Shown: positions 34,038 through 44,247, numbered from the stretch's first letter. The stretch: DNA of 64,000 nt from Caryophanales bacterium UBA5603 (GCA_002424815.1 DILB01000019.1:28548-92547), one strand, 5' to 3'. Notes: generated from the letters alone by a model not told the origin. A program made the numbers and translations.

Positions 34038-35414
34038 ATGAAAACCTATGATATTGTTATTTTAGGGGGTGGCCCCGGGGGATATGTCGCAGCCATCAAA
34101 GCTAGACAACTCAATGCAAGTGTGGCGTTGATTGAAAAAAATGCCATTGGTGGCGTTTGTTTAAATGAAGGGTGCATACCTACAAAAGCCTTATTGAAAA
34201 GTGCAAAAGTATATAAAACCATCAAGAGAAGCGAAGAATATGGCATCAAAGTTGATTCTTCTTCTATCATCGCTGATTGGCAATCCATGCAACTAAGAAA
34301 AACGAAGATTGTCAAACGCTTAACGGACGGAGTCAAACTTTTACTCCAAAAAAATGGTGTCGAGGTTTTTCAGGGTTATGGGGAAGTTTTATCGCCAACG
34401 ACGCTGAAAATAAACCAAGAAATCATTACTGCTAAAGCCATCATTATCGCAACCGGTGCTTCACCGATTAAACCGCCCATTAAAGGGCTTGATGCGGCTA
34501 TTGATCAAGGTTATGTTCACTTTAGTCAATCATTGTTATCGATTGAACAAATACCGAAGCGATTGGTGATTATCGGTGGGGGTGTCATTGGCATCGAATT
34601 TGCGACTTTATTTAATGCACTGGGGACAGAAGTTGTGGTCTTAGAAAAAATGGATACGATATTAATGCAAATCGATGATGAAATTCGTCAAAGCTATCTT
34701 AAAATATTGAAACAAGATGGCATTAAAATCATTCATAATGCTTCTGTTACTGAGATTAATCAAGATATGATTACTTATCAAATCGATGGAAATAACCAGA
34801 CAATTCAAGCCGATAAAATCTTGTTAAGTGTTGGGATGCGTCCCAACACTGAAGCATTCAAACATCTCAATCTTAAGATGGAGAACCACGCCATTGTCGT
34901 CGATGCAACCATGAAAACTTCCATCGACTCCATTTATGCCATTGGTGATGTGACTGGTAAAACCATGCTTGCACATGCCGCTTCTGCGGCTGGTATTGTA
35001 GCTGTATTAAACTTATTAGGTCAAAAAGCAGAATTTGATCCTTCAAAAGTTCCTTCTGCAATCTATGGTTTTCCTGAGATTGCGATGGTAGGACTAACAG
35101 AGAAAGAAGCAAGAGCGAAAAATATTCCTTATAAAATATCTAAATTCCCTTTATCTGCAAACGGCAGAGCTTTAACTGAAGGTGAATCGATGGGATTGAT
35201 TAAACTCCTTGTCGATCCAACCTACGGGGAAATCCTTGGCACTCATATTTTCGCTTATAATGCTTCTGAACTTTTGGGTGAAACGATGCTGGCGATGAAT
35301 TCGGAAGCGACCGTTTCTGAAATTGCCGATTCGATTCATCTCCACCCTTCTGTTTCAGAAACGGTGATGGAGGCAGCGATGGGTGCCTTCATGAAACCGA
35401 TTCACATCTTATAA
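34038..35414 (+). CDS. pdhD: Dihydrolipoyl dehydrogenase (E3)
   Basis: 458 residues of the pyridine-nucleotide disulphide oxidoreductase family: FAD-binding GGGPGGYVAAIKA, the redox pair GGVCLNEGCIPTKAL, NAD-binding IIGGGVIGIEFA, FAD motif YAIGDVTGKTMLAHAAS and the C-terminal HPSVSETVMEA with catalytic His-Glu. It reoxidises dihydrolipoamide and makes NADH. Unlike some mollicute versions, no lipoyl domain is fused at the N-terminus. It begins 1 nt after the pdhC stop and ends at a terminator. Confidence 0.95.
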   Translation: MKTYDIVILGGGPGGYVAAIKARQLNASVALIEKNAIGGVCLNEGCIPTKALLKSAKVYKTIKRSEEYGIKVDSSSIIADWQSMQLRKTKIVKRLTDGVKLLLQKNGVEVFQGYGEVLSPTTLKINQEIITAKAIIIATGASPIKPPIKGLDAAIDQGYVHFSQSLLSIEQIPKRLVIIGGGVIGIEFATLFNALGTEVVVLEKMDTILMQIDDEIRQSYLKILKQDGIKIIHNASVTEINQDMITYQIDGNNQTIQADKILLSVGMRPNTEAFKHLNLKMENHAIVVDATMKTSIDSIYAIGDVTGKTMLAHAASAAGIVAVLNLLGQKAEFDPSKVPSAIYGFPEIAMVGLTEKEARAKNIPYKISKFPLSANGRALTEGESMGLIKLLVDPTYGEILGTHIFAYNASELLGETMLAMNSEATVSEIADSIHLHPSVSETVMEAAMGAFMKPIHIL

Positions 35415-35419
35415 TGAAA

Positions 35420-35462
35420 AAAGAATCTTCCCGTTTTTAGGGCAAGATTCTTTATTTTTTTA
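35420..35462. terminator. Terminator of the pdh operon
   Basis: Stem AAGAATCTT with AAGATTCTT, loop of 14 nt, then TATTTTTTTAA; it overlaps the end of the convergent GGDEF-EAL gene. Confidence 0.8.
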
Positions 35463-37833
35463 ATAAGCCTTTGATGGTTTCTGCATCGGTTGGACGGTAA
35501 TAAAAATACCCTTGTACCTTATGACATTCGGTTTTTCTTAAAGTGTCAATTTGATCTTGGCGTTCAAGGCCTTCAGCGATGATATCAAACCCTAAAAGTT
35601 TTGATAATTTGACAATGGTATTAAAAATCGGCAATCCTATCTCATCTAAATAAAGATCAGAAAATCCTTTATCTAGTTTGACCATACTGACTTGATATTT
35701 TGTCATGTAATTGAGTCCGGCTTGACCTGATCCAAAATCATCTAAGGCGGTTTGAATGCCTAATTCACGAAAAGCTTTAAGTGTAGCCAACGTTCGATGC
35801 TCATTCTTAATTAATGTACTTTCAGTCAGTTCAATTCCTAAAAACGAATAATTCACTTGGTTTTCAGACATTAAATCTTTAATGTAATCAAGAATGGTTT
35901 CATCTTCGATTTGATCACTGGAAAAATTAACAAAGATAGGAACAATCGGTAATTGTTCGTTTTGCCAAACGGATAGTTGTGTGATGACAGTTTTTAAGAC
36001 GATTCGACCAATGATACGAATTAAGCCAACCTTTTCTGCGATCGGTATAAAAATAGCCGGGGATAAATTTTCGTTTTTAAGGCGAAGTAAAGCCTCAAGA
36101 CTGATGATTTGATTGGAATTAATATCCATTTGTGGTTGATACAGTACCGTAAATCCATCGTTTTTAATCGCATATTTTAATTTTTCAACGATTTCTGTCT
36201 CATGGATTAAATCTTGATCCATAGAATGCTCAAAGCGCATGACTTGGTTTTTACCATGTTTTTTAGAAACATACATCGCCACATCGGCTTTGCGAATCAA
36301 TTCATCGGGATTATGTCCATCCATTGGAAATACACTGATACCAAAACTAGCGTCTAAATAATGCATTTGGTTATCAATTATCATCGGCATTTCAAAATCC
36401 TCACGAACCGATGCGATAATCTTTTGAAGTTCTAATTCTTCCTCAAAATGAGCAATAAGCAAAAATTCGTCACCACCGAAGCGTGCAAAATAAGCTGGTT
36501 CGGTTAATCGATCTCTGATTCGTTTTGTAAATGCAATCAACAACTGATCGCCAAAACTGTGACCTTTTGTGTCATTGATGGTTTTAAATCCATCTAAGTC
36601 AAAATATATGATCGCAAATTGATTGCCTTTTTCTATTTCTTGATTTAAGGTTTCAATAAAAGCGATACGATTCGGAATTTTTGTTAAAAAGTCGCTATAA
36701 GCAAGGGCGGATATCTCTTGATTTAAATGCAAATTATTCCGATTTTCAGAACTGATTTTCCAAGCTAATTTTTGTAATGCCTCATACATGCCAATAAAAA
36801 CGCCTTTGCCTTTAGGTAATTCGTGATCTTCAAGACTATTCACATCTAATCGATCAATGGTGTTGCTCAATTGGATGATGGGGGACACGATTTGTTTTAA
36901 TTGCATGAGGATATATCCCGTAATAAGAATTATCGCAAAACCCGCAATAATGACAATTAAATTCGTTTGAATTCGGTTAAAGTAGTCTAACGAATACCCT
37001 AATGCAAGAATTCCGACGATTTGATTATCGATATAAATGGGCACTGAGGTCTCTCTGATGACTTTACCCACTTTGGGATAGAACCATAGATCATTGATGC
37101 TTTCACCTTGAAGAACTCTTGGATAGATGGGATCATCATCATAGACAATGCCGATATCTTCTGAATCAGTATCATAAATCGCTGTAAAGGTTTTGTCAAT
37201 GATTAATCCATATAAGATGTCTTCATTGTCATCGATGATGTCATGAAGGATTGTTCCATAATCGAAACTTTCAATTTTTGCTTGAATATAATCGGCACTC
37301 ACACCCACTTGAACAAAAAAATGATCTGGTGTTCTTAAATAGACAAATTTAAAATACGCATCTTCAGTGGTCGATTTGCGAATCGGTTCAACAAAAACAT
37401 CGTCATCACCCATCATAAATTGATAAATCGGATGATCAATATCGACTTGCCAGCCGATATAGATGCCACTCGCATCATAAAGAATAGTGCCGGAAGGGTT
37501 GTACCAATAAATATATTGGATATCCGTGTTTTTGACTAAAGTTTCAAGATATTCGTTACTAATTTCACTTTGATTTTCTAAAACGAGGCGCCCCACTGAC
37601 AACATCGCATCATCAATACTACTGATTAAAAGATTAGCATATTCTTGATTGATGGTGAGTTTTTCAGACATCAATGTCGCATTTTTTAATGCCATCTCAT
37701 TTTGATTGGTACGGAATGCGTTTAAAGTAGCTGAATAGATTAAACCACCGACAAAGATGATTAGAAAGGCAAAAGCGATGAGAGGATAAAAAAATAAAAT
37801 ATCGAGATTGATAGTTTTTGAGTACTTCTTCAT
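35452..37833 (-). CDS. Sensor GGDEF-EAL protein (c-di-GMP synthesis/breakdown)
   Basis: 793 residues. A membrane helix (~residues 11-35), an extracellular dCACHE-like sensor domain (~40-290), a second helix (ITGYILMQLK region), a HAMP-like linker, GGDEF (ARFGGDEFLLI) and EAL domain. EAL motifs are complete: LEALLR, FVNFS, LGIELTES, DDFGSGQAGL, VKLDKGF and AEGLE. No RxxD site precedes GGDEF. It probably acts as a phosphodiesterase with GGDEF either active or regulatory. The ligand of the sensor is unknown. GAAGGGAAT before ATG. Confidence 0.92.
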   Translation of the reverse strand: MKKYSKTINLDILFFYPLIAFAFLIIFVGGLIYSATLNAFRTNQNEMALKNATLMSEKLTINQEYANLLISSIDDAMLSVGRLVLENQSEISNEYLETLVKNTDIQYIYWYNPSGTILYDASGIYIGWQVDIDHPIYQFMMGDDDVFVEPIRKSTTEDAYFKFVYLRTPDHFFVQVGVSADYIQAKIESFDYGTILHDIIDDNEDILYGLIIDKTFTAIYDTDSEDIGIVYDDDPIYPRVLQGESINDLWFYPKVGKVIRETSVPIYIDNQIVGILALGYSLDYFNRIQTNLIVIIAGFAIILITGYILMQLKQIVSPIIQLSNTIDRLDVNSLEDHELPKGKGVFIGMYEALQKLAWKISSENRNNLHLNQEISALAYSDFLTKIPNRIAFIETLNQEIEKGNQFAIIYFDLDGFKTINDTKGHSFGDQLLIAFTKRIRDRLTEPAYFARFGGDEFLLIAHFEEELELQKIIASVREDFEMPMIIDNQMHYLDASFGISVFPMDGHNPDELIRKADVAMYVSKKHGKNQVMRFEHSMDQDLIHETEIVEKLKYAIKNDGFTVLYQPQMDINSNQIISLEALLRLKNENLSPAIFIPIAEKVGLIRIIGRIVLKTVITQLSVWQNEQLPIVPIFVNFSSDQIEDETILDYIKDLMSENQVNYSFLGIELTESTLIKNEHRTLATLKAFRELGIQTALDDFGSGQAGLNYMTKYQVSMVKLDKGFSDLYLDEIGLPIFNTIVKLSKLLGFDIIAEGLERQDQIDTLRKTECHKVQGYFYYRPTDAETIKGLLKK

Positions 37834-37977
37834 CTATTTATTCCCTTCTAGACGGTTTTTGCGTACTATTTTCAATTATATGATGAATTCGTTTAAAATT
37901 CTATGATTATTTTGTGTTTCGTTAAATAATTATCATGGATTTATTTTTAAAGTGACATCCCTTATCATCCATCACGA

Positions 37978-38008
37978 TAAAAAAATGAACTTCTCATGAA
38001 GTCCATTT
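37978..38008 (-). terminator. Terminator of lplA
   Basis: On the minus strand AAATGGACTTC pairs with GAAGTTCATTT (one mismatch) and is followed by more T residues; it overlaps the lplA stop codon. Confidence 0.75.
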
Positions 38009-38972
38009 ATTCAGTATGTAATAAGATGTTTTCAAGAAACGCTCTCAGCGGTTTTTGAATGATTTCTGGTGTTCGCTTTAATATTTCTTCAACCGCATCC
38101 ATTTCAAAACGACAACCTTTAAATTCTTCTAAACTGAGCGTGTCTTGGGGTTTGATCCACTCCAACACCTCAATGACGCCTTCATCGACACGGAGTCGAA
38201 TTTTGGCTTGATTCAATCCCCCAATTTTTTCAAAAGCCGGAGACTCACCGTAATTCCATTCCCACGTACGATATTTTTCATACATCAACTGCCTGATCAT
38301 CTCATGGTCACGTTCAGTCACCCGCATGATTCTTCCTTCAATATGGTCTGTTTTTAACCAATGTTTCAATAAATAATCTTTAAACTGATGAATGCTCAAA
38401 GGCGATTTCAAATGGGAGGACACATTTGTCACAGCACTTCGATTTGATTTCACACCAATCGAATCAATCGATGCATCACTTTTTCTCAACACATGATTTA
38501 ATTCATCCAGTGATGCATCAAACAAAATCGTACCATGATGCAACATACGATTTTGATAATAACTTTGTGCATTTCCGGATATTTTCTGATCACCGATATA
38601 GACATCACTTTTACCATGGAATGAGGCTTTGATACCTAAATCATTTAAAGCCGAAATTAAAGGTTCAGTGAATTTTTTATAATTGCTGATGGAATCTTTA
38701 TAATCATTGGTAATAATGGTGAAATTCAAGTTTCCTAAGTCATGATAAACCGTTCCACCGCCAGAAATTCGTCTGATAATTGGGATTTGATGGTTTTTAA
38801 CATATTCCACTAAAACTTCTTCCCAAACATTTTGATTTCTTCCAATAATGACTGAAGGCGCGTTTTGCCACAGTAAAAGAATATCTTCTTGACAAGGTAT
38901 TTGTTTAAAAATATATTCTTCCCAAGCTAAATTGTAAAAAGGATCGGTACAATCATTCAAGATGGTTCGCAT
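38007..38972 (-). CDS. lplA: Lipoate-protein ligase A
   Basis: 321 residues. Visible are NLAWEEYIFK, the lipoate-binding RRISGGGTVYHDLGNLNFTII, GKSDVYIGDQKISGNAQ with the key Lys, and HHGTILFDASLDEL, then the C-terminal accessory domain (EWNYGESPAF). It adenylates and attaches free lipoate to E2 subunits, here most likely PdhC. It lies 42 bp after the purine nucleoside phosphorylase gene in the same direction, perhaps in one transcript. ATCGAGGTGATTTG before ATG. Confidence 0.93.
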   Translation of the reverse strand: MRTILNDCTDPFYNLAWEEYIFKQIPCQEDILLLWQNAPSVIIGRNQNVWEEVLVEYVKNHQIPIIRRISGGGTVYHDLGNLNFTIITNDYKDSISNYKKFTEPLISALNDLGIKASFHGKSDVYIGDQKISGNAQSYYQNRMLHHGTILFDASLDELNHVLRKSDASIDSIGVKSNRSAVTNVSSHLKSPLSIHQFKDYLLKHWLKTDHIEGRIMRVTERDHEMIRQLMYEKYRTWEWNYGESPAFEKIGGLNQAKIRLRVDEGVIEVLEWIKPQDTLSLEEFKGCRFEMDAVEEILKRTPEIIQKPLRAFLENILLHTE

Positions 38973-39014
38973 TCAAATCACCTCGATTCAGTAAAAACAT
39001 TAAAATATCTGTTT

Positions 39015-39833
39015 TTATAAAGATAAAACGACTTGATAAAGTAAACGACCAAAATCATTGGAAATTAAATTCGCTGCTGCTAATACTTCTTGATGTGATA
39101 GCTTCTGAGGTAAAATTCCTGAAGCCATATTCGTTAAACACGATAGTCCTAAAACTTGCATTCCCATTTGCGAAGCGACTAAAGCCTCAGGGACCGTCGA
39201 CATTCCAACGGCATCTGCCCCTAAAAATCGAATCATGCGAATTTCAGCGGGTGTTTCGTAACTGGGACCACTCCACCATGCATAAACCCCTTCTTGAATT
39301 TGAATGCTTAAGGTTTTGGCAATATTTTTGGTTAACTCACGCAATTTTAAGGAATAAATCTCACTGGCATCTGGGAATCTCGGTCCTAAACGTTCATCGT
39401 TTTTTCCAATCAAAGGATTATTTCCTGTTAAATTTAGATGGTCTGTGATAAGCATCATCGTTCCTACTTGAAAGTTTTGATTGACCGCTCCACAAGCATT
39501 CGATAAGATAAGCGTTTCAACGCCGAGCGCTTTCATCACACGAATCGGAAAAGTGATTTCTGCTAAAGTGTGACCTTCATAATAATGAAAACGACCTTTC
39601 ATAACCATGATTATTTGATGACCCAAACGACCCAACCATATTTTCCCTACATGTCCTTGTGTCAGATTTTGGATGAAATGCGGTAACTCGGAAAAGGTGA
39701 AAGTCACAACATCTTGCATTTTATCGGTCAATCCATCCAACCCCGAACCTAAAATAACGCCTAATGACGGGATTAAGTTTGTTTTTGCGCGAATATATGC
39801 TTTGGTTTCAAGAATTTTATCATAAAGATCCAT
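39015..39833 (-). CDS. Purine nucleoside phosphorylase
   Basis: 272 residues of the trimeric PNP-I family: VILGSGLDGL, GRFHYYEGH (phosphate and ribose binding), LILSNACGAVNQNF, ITDHLNLTGNNPLIG and MSTVPEALVASQMG. It cleaves inosine/guanosine and deoxy forms with phosphate for salvage. I use the ATG at 39833 with GAGGGG in front. An extended -10 TGATATAAT (plus 39856-39861) gives the promoter. Confidence 0.94.
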   Translation of the reverse strand: MDLYDKILETKAYIRAKTNLIPSLGVILGSGLDGLTDKMQDVVTFTFSELPHFIQNLTQGHVGKIWLGRLGHQIIMVMKGRFHYYEGHTLAEITFPIRVMKALGVETLILSNACGAVNQNFQVGTMMLITDHLNLTGNNPLIGKNDERLGPRFPDASEIYSLKLRELTKNIAKTLSIQIQEGVYAWWSGPSYETPAEIRMIRFLGADAVGMSTVPEALVASQMGMQVLGLSCLTNMASGILPQKLSHQEVLAAANLISNDFGRLLYQVVLSL

Positions 39834-40155
39834 ATGACCCCTCGCTTTCAATTTTATTATATCATTATCGTGTTAATTTCGTTTTTCAGATACGCAAAAA
39901 TGTCATATTTTTTATCATAAGGATTGAGATGGTGCAATGTAACGTCTGATATATGATTAAAGTTTCAGTTTCAATTCTGACAAAAAATCTTCATAATCCC
40001 ATTTTTACCTCTTCTGTCTAGTTAAGAAAGCGGGTATTTATTATATGCATCGCAACATCGTTTTTGTATTCTTATCAAACAAACATTTCATATGGCCTCA
40101 CACGATTTTTAATAAATTAAACGTGGAAAAGCATCAGCCATCCACGTTTTTTCTA
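39834..40155. other. Intergenic stretch
   Basis: About 320 bp between two minus-strand genes. It holds the extended -10 element of the PNP gene at its left end and a terminator at 40120-40153 at its right end. Short open frames here have no ribosome sites. I see no RNA gene or other structure. Confidence 0.5.
40120..40153 (-). terminator. Terminator after the 7TM-PAS-GGDEF gene
   Basis: Stem AACGTGGA with TCCACGTT, 13-nt loop; on the minus strand followed by TAATTTATT, on the plus strand by TTTTTCT. Confidence 0.65.
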
Positions 40156-41643
40156 TTAATTCTTTTTTGCTTCCTTATCCACATACATGCGATCTTCTGC
40201 GATTCGGTAAACCTCATCGAAGGCCACCATTTCGTTTTTAATTGCATGTCCAAGTGCAAAGGATAATCCTTGATTTTTGGCGGCTTCATCGAGTTTTTTA
40301 AGTTTTTGTAGTACGACTTTTTCATTTGTTTTTGGGACGAAAATTAAAAATTCATCGCCACCGATACGAACCGTCAAATCGCTTTGATCAAGTGTACTGG
40401 TAATTAAAACTGCGGTTTGCTTGATTAACGCATCCCCAGCTAAATGACCATGAGAATCATTGGTTGATTTGAGATTATTCATATCAATATAAATTATGCC
40501 AATCGGATAATCATCTACCGATAATTTTTTCATATACTCTTCAAGAAAATGCCTGTTATAAAGTCCCGTTAATTGATCATGAATACTTAAATATTCAACC
40601 CTAACTTGATTGATTTTCAGTTCTTCGATTGTCTTATAATTTTCAGAAATATTGATGAACGTAAAGATTGAACCGTTACTATTTCCTAAACGATCGTACA
40701 AACGACTTAAATGCGTTTGATAATAATTACCTTCAAATTCATAGGCATCAAAATGTCCGACACCGATAACATCAATGAGTTTTGGATATCGCTTAACGAT
40801 ATCATTGAGGGGTTTGTTAATGTAATCTTTCAAGATTGGAAAATGTTCAAAAGTATAAGGATTACATTCCAAAAGAATGTTATTATGATCAAAAACCAAG
40901 ATGCCTTGATTAGCTACTAAAAAGAATTCTTCTTTGGCAATCGGACGCAAAGTTAATAAATAGCGATCAAAAATGATAAAACTGAACATAATGACAGATA
41001 GGGGTGTAAATAAAGAAGCTAAGATAATCCCTTCAATCGGAAAAGGAATGAGCGAAAGCAACAAGCCGATGGAAGGCCATAATGTGGCTAATAATAACAT
41101 TTTTACAACTTTTTTAATCCCTGGAGTGCAGGTTTTTAAATATCGCAGATATAAAAATCCTGCATAAAGAATCATGAGTCCGCCATAAGACATTTGGACA
41201 AAATACCAAGGACCTTTAGAAAGATTGAGATACATAAAATACGGTCCCACAGTCGTGGTTATGGAAGTGTAGTATAATGAATTCCACTCAGCCGTTTGAA
41301 CGAAGAAAAATGTGATCAAAGGAATAATGAGAATTAGCCACCAAAATCCCTTAAACTTCGAATTGTGGTTGGTAAAAATCAAAGCAATCATCAGCCAAAC
41401 AGAAGGTAGAAAAGGAATAGCAAAGTATTGAATTCGGTTCCAAAAAATCATATTCTCTAAAGTGGTCGAATGAATTTCAAAGAGATATCCAAAAATCGTT
41501 ATACTCATCAAAATACCGATAATCACAATAAAGATAGACATTTTAGTTCCCCGGTTTAAGAAGGCATAAGCCACAAAAATGACCGCCATCAACCCGGTAA
41601 TAAAGAAATATAAACTGAGAATTGTAAGGACTGTATTCATCAT
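40156..41643 (-). CDS. Membrane PAS-GGDEF protein (diguanylate cyclase)
   Basis: 495 residues: N-terminal seven-helix sensor of the 7TM histidine-kinase type (residues ~1-230), a PAS domain (EEFFLVANQGILVFDHNNILLECN), then GGDEF (LTGLYNRHFLEEYM, YIDMNNLKSTNDSHGHLAGD, VRIGGDEFLIF). GTP-site residues are intact, so c-di-GMP synthesis is likely. The signal is unknown. AGGAGATAG precedes two ATG codons. Confidence 0.9.
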   Translation of the reverse strand: MMNTVLTILSLYFFITGLMAVIFVAYAFLNRGTKMSIFIVIIGILMSITIFGYLFEIHSTTLENMIFWNRIQYFAIPFLPSVWLMIALIFTNHNSKFKGFWWLILIIPLITFFFVQTAEWNSLYYTSITTTVGPYFMYLNLSKGPWYFVQMSYGGLMILYAGFLYLRYLKTCTPGIKKVVKMLLLATLWPSIGLLLSLIPFPIEGIILASLFTPLSVIMFSFIIFDRYLLTLRPIAKEEFFLVANQGILVFDHNNILLECNPYTFEHFPILKDYINKPLNDIVKRYPKLIDVIGVGHFDAYEFEGNYYQTHLSRLYDRLGNSNGSIFTFINISENYKTIEELKINQVRVEYLSIHDQLTGLYNRHFLEEYMKKLSVDDYPIGIIYIDMNNLKSTNDSHGHLAGDALIKQTAVLITSTLDQSDLTVRIGGDEFLIFVPKTNEKVVLQKLKKLDEAAKNQGLSFALGHAIKNEMVAFDEVYRIAEDRMYVDKEAKKN

Positions 41644-41676
41644 TCTATCTCCTATAAATCATGATGTAATCGGGAT

Positions 41677-42444
41677 TTACATCCCCCAAAGTTTAATTAA
41701 TTCTGATTTTAATTGGTAATATCGATTTAACACTTTTTCCATGACTAGACGATATTCTTCAATCGATGAAGCTTTAAATACTGACTCAATTAAATCAAGA
41801 TCGGGTTTCGGAAAATCACGATAAGCATATCGTAATTGAAAATCAACTTTTTCAGGACGATGTTTGAGATTTAAGAGAATTCCTAAATTCCGCACTGTGA
41901 AACTATATAGTTGATGATAGGCTTCTGTTAAGATGCCGCGTTCAATATTTTTACGAAGTTCGATTTCCATCAGCCAATCCGTTTGCGTCGCTAAACGATA
42001 GTATTTCTGACAACGCGCTTCAAGCGTTGCTTGGGATTGAATGGTAGGATGATAAATTCCTTTTTTATCAAACCAAATATGAGCAACACCATGGCGGTCA
42101 CTTTCAGTAAATTTATCAGGCAATGTTTCCCTGATAATACAAACATCCAAATATAACCACGGAGACACTTGTTTAATTTGATAAAACGCTTGTGAAAACC
42201 CGTGCCAAGTAGGCTCAGGCATTCTAAAACGGTTTAGAATCCCATAGGTATGATCAAGAAATGTCTCAAGACATTTAAACGTTTCTTCTTCATATCCCTC
42301 TTTAACAATAATGGATAAATCAAGATCAGAAAAAGCATCCATAAATCCTGTCGCAACGGATCCGCCTTCCCAGACGGCTTGAATATACTCTTTGTCTATT
42401 AAAAGTTGATTAAGATCCTGTTTTAGTTCTTCACGAGAAATCAT
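41677..42444 (-). CDS. Nucleotidyltransferase-domain protein
   Basis: 255 residues. The nucleotidyltransferase signature GGSVATGFMDAFSDLDLSIIV (GS-x10-DxD) is near residue 27. The rest (LYLDVCIIRET, HGVAHIWFDKKGIY, IERGILTEAYHQLY) resembles streptomycin/aminoglycoside 6-adenylyltransferase-like families but is too divergent to name a substrate. It may be followed by transcription from its own promoter; the diguanylate cyclase gene starts 33 bp downstream in the same direction. Confidence 0.75.
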   Translation of the reverse strand: MISREELKQDLNQLLIDKEYIQAVWEGGSVATGFMDAFSDLDLSIIVKEGYEEETFKCLETFLDHTYGILNRFRMPEPTWHGFSQAFYQIKQVSPWLYLDVCIIRETLPDKFTESDRHGVAHIWFDKKGIYHPTIQSQATLEARCQKYYRLATQTDWLMEIELRKNIERGILTEAYHQLYSFTVRNLGILLNLKHRPEKVDFQLRYAYRDFPKPDLDLIESVFKASSIEEYRLVMEKVLNRYYQLKSELIKLWGM

Positions 42445-42571
42445 TTTCCACCCATCCTAATAAAATCTAAGTGATGATATTATATCATAGATTCCTACGA
42501 AAAATTCAAGCATAATTGTGGGTATCATTCATAAAATATGATATTTATATCGTAATTATGCCTTTGTTTCG

Positions 42572-42619
42572 TATTCATCTTATGAATAGATTGTAAAAAT
42601 GAAGATCTTATGCTATAAA
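42572..42619 (+). promoter_or_regulatory. Promoter and upstream palindrome of the GGDEF-hemerythrin gene
   Basis: TTGTAA (42591-42596), 17-bp spacer, TATAAA (42614-42619) with an upstream TG. Just before the -35 lies the palindrome TATTCATCTTATGAATA (42572-42588), in an activator-like position. Confidence 0.6.
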
Positions 42620-42666
42620 TTAAGGTAAATAACGCACATGTCATTGGTTATTATCGGAGGATCTCT

Positions 42667-44247
42667 ATGGACAATAAAACCCTTCTCATTGCGACATTGC
42701 TTTTAGCACTATCCTATTCATCGCTGTTCGTATATCTAGGACTTAGAAGAAAAAAAGCATATTTTATCATCTTTTCTTTGGCATATTTATTCGGTGGTTT
42801 TACCGCCTTGTTCACTTATTATCAAGGTATATGGTTGCCTATCTATTCGATTATCGGTCTTAATATATGTTTCTTTTGGTTATTATATTTTATGACTTCT
42901 GGTTTTCGTTTTTATTTCAATAAACCCATCTTACCTTATCGTATATTGCTTTATTTTTTAGTTTTTCTCACGCTTATCATCGTCTTTACCTATCTTATTC
43001 CACACTTTAGTATTCGTATCATCATTAATTCTTTCTTTAGTAGTCTCATTATTATTGACGCGTTTAGAACCATTCGCGAATCGACTAAATTAGCTGGTAA
43101 AAGTTTCTATATTACGGCACAATCGTTGTTTGTTTTATATATGATTGTCAATTTTTTACGGATTTTTCATGCTACCTTGAATTTTAATCAAATCGGAAAT
43201 CTGACAGATTCAAACTTCTTCTCTCATTTTAGTAACCTCTTTAGTTTCATCAGTTTAAGTTTTTGGGCAATCATGATTTTAGCCGCGGATTATAGTACAT
43301 TATTAAAACACTTACGCCATACAAACGAAGAACTATCTTCAATGGCTTTAAAAGATTCCCTGACCGGACTTTTTAATCGTCATTACCTTGATAATCAATT
43401 GCCTAATTTTATTGCATATGCTGAAGAATATAAACAACCGCTCAGTTTTATCCTCTTTGATCTCGACAATTTTAAACTCATCAATGATATTTACGGACAT
43501 GATCATGGTGACGTCGTTTTAAAAATGACTGCCCAATCCGCTCTCAAATCCATACGCAAAACAGACATTGCATACCGATGGGGTGGCGAAGAATTTTTGG
43601 TTATTTTACCGAACACATCTATGGAAGTTGCTACTGAAGTAGCAGAGATCATTCGTAAAACCGTTAAAGACGATTTTGGCGGGCCTTCCGGTCAGGTGAG
43701 CGTGAGTTTAGGGGTATCAGAGTATTCAATTGGTGATTCGCCTAATTTTTGGTTTCGCCGCATCGATTATGCTTTAGGTAAAGCGAAAAGAACTGGAAAA
43801 GATAAAGTTGTCGCTTGGAGTGCTCAAACGCCATTACCACTGGCATTTGCAAAAATAATATGGCAATCATCGTGGGAATCAGGGGAACCAACGATTGATC
43901 GGCAACATCAAGAATTGATTGAACTATCCAACGTCGTTGCGATGATTGGTATCACCAATGATAATGACTTGAGTATCATTAAAAAATTTGTGACCATTAT
44001 TGATCACGCTAAAAAACATTTTGTGTATGAAGAATCTGTTTTAGAGAGAATCGGCTACCCTGATATTGAAGCACACCGGCATGAACATGCTGCACTCATC
44101 GAAAAATTTACCTACTTGATAGAGAGGGCTAAAAACAAAGAAATCACGATTAAGGATTGTTTTGATCAATTTGCGGGCACGTTGATTATCGGCCACTTAC
44201 TTCATTATGATCGCCTGTTTTTCCCTTTAATTAATCATCCTGAATAA
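42667..44247 (+). CDS. Membrane diguanylate cyclase with C-terminal hemerythrin domain
   Basis: 526 residues: about seven membrane helices (1-225), GGDEF (LTGLFNRHYLDN, FDLDNFKLINDIYGHDHGD, YRWGGEEFLVIL, the GGEEF form) and a bacteriohemerythrin domain at ~395-526. Iron ligands are visible in IDRQHQELIE, HAKKHFVYEE, HRHEHAAL and LLHYD. A di-iron site next to a cyclase suggests O2- or redox-dependent c-di-GMP synthesis. Single gene with CGGAGGATCT before ATG. Confidence 0.92.
   Translation: MDNKTLLIATLLLALSYSSLFVYLGLRRKKAYFIIFSLAYLFGGFTALFTYYQGIWLPIYSIIGLNICFFWLLYFMTSGFRFYFNKPILPYRILLYFLVFLTLIIVFTYLIPHFSIRIIINSFFSSLIIIDAFRTIRESTKLAGKSFYITAQSLFVLYMIVNFLRIFHATLNFNQIGNLTDSNFFSHFSNLFSFISLSFWAIMILAADYSTLLKHLRHTNEELSSMALKDSLTGLFNRHYLDNQLPNFIAYAEEYKQPLSFILFDLDNFKLINDIYGHDHGDVVLKMTAQSALKSIRKTDIAYRWGGEEFLVILPNTSMEVATEVAEIIRKTVKDDFGGPSGQVSVSLGVSEYSIGDSPNFWFRRIDYALGKAKRTGKDKVVAWSAQTPLPLAFAKIIWQSSWESGEPTIDRQHQELIELSNVVAMIGITNDNDLSIIKKFVTIIDHAKKHFVYEESVLERIGYPDIEAHRHEHAALIEKFTYLIERAKNKEITIKDCFDQFAGTLIIGHLLHYDRLFFPLINHPE

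Noticed and set aside
40045..40325. Short frames on both strands near 40.1 kb
   Set aside because: They overlap the GGDEF gene or its terminator and have no ribosome site or homology that I can see.
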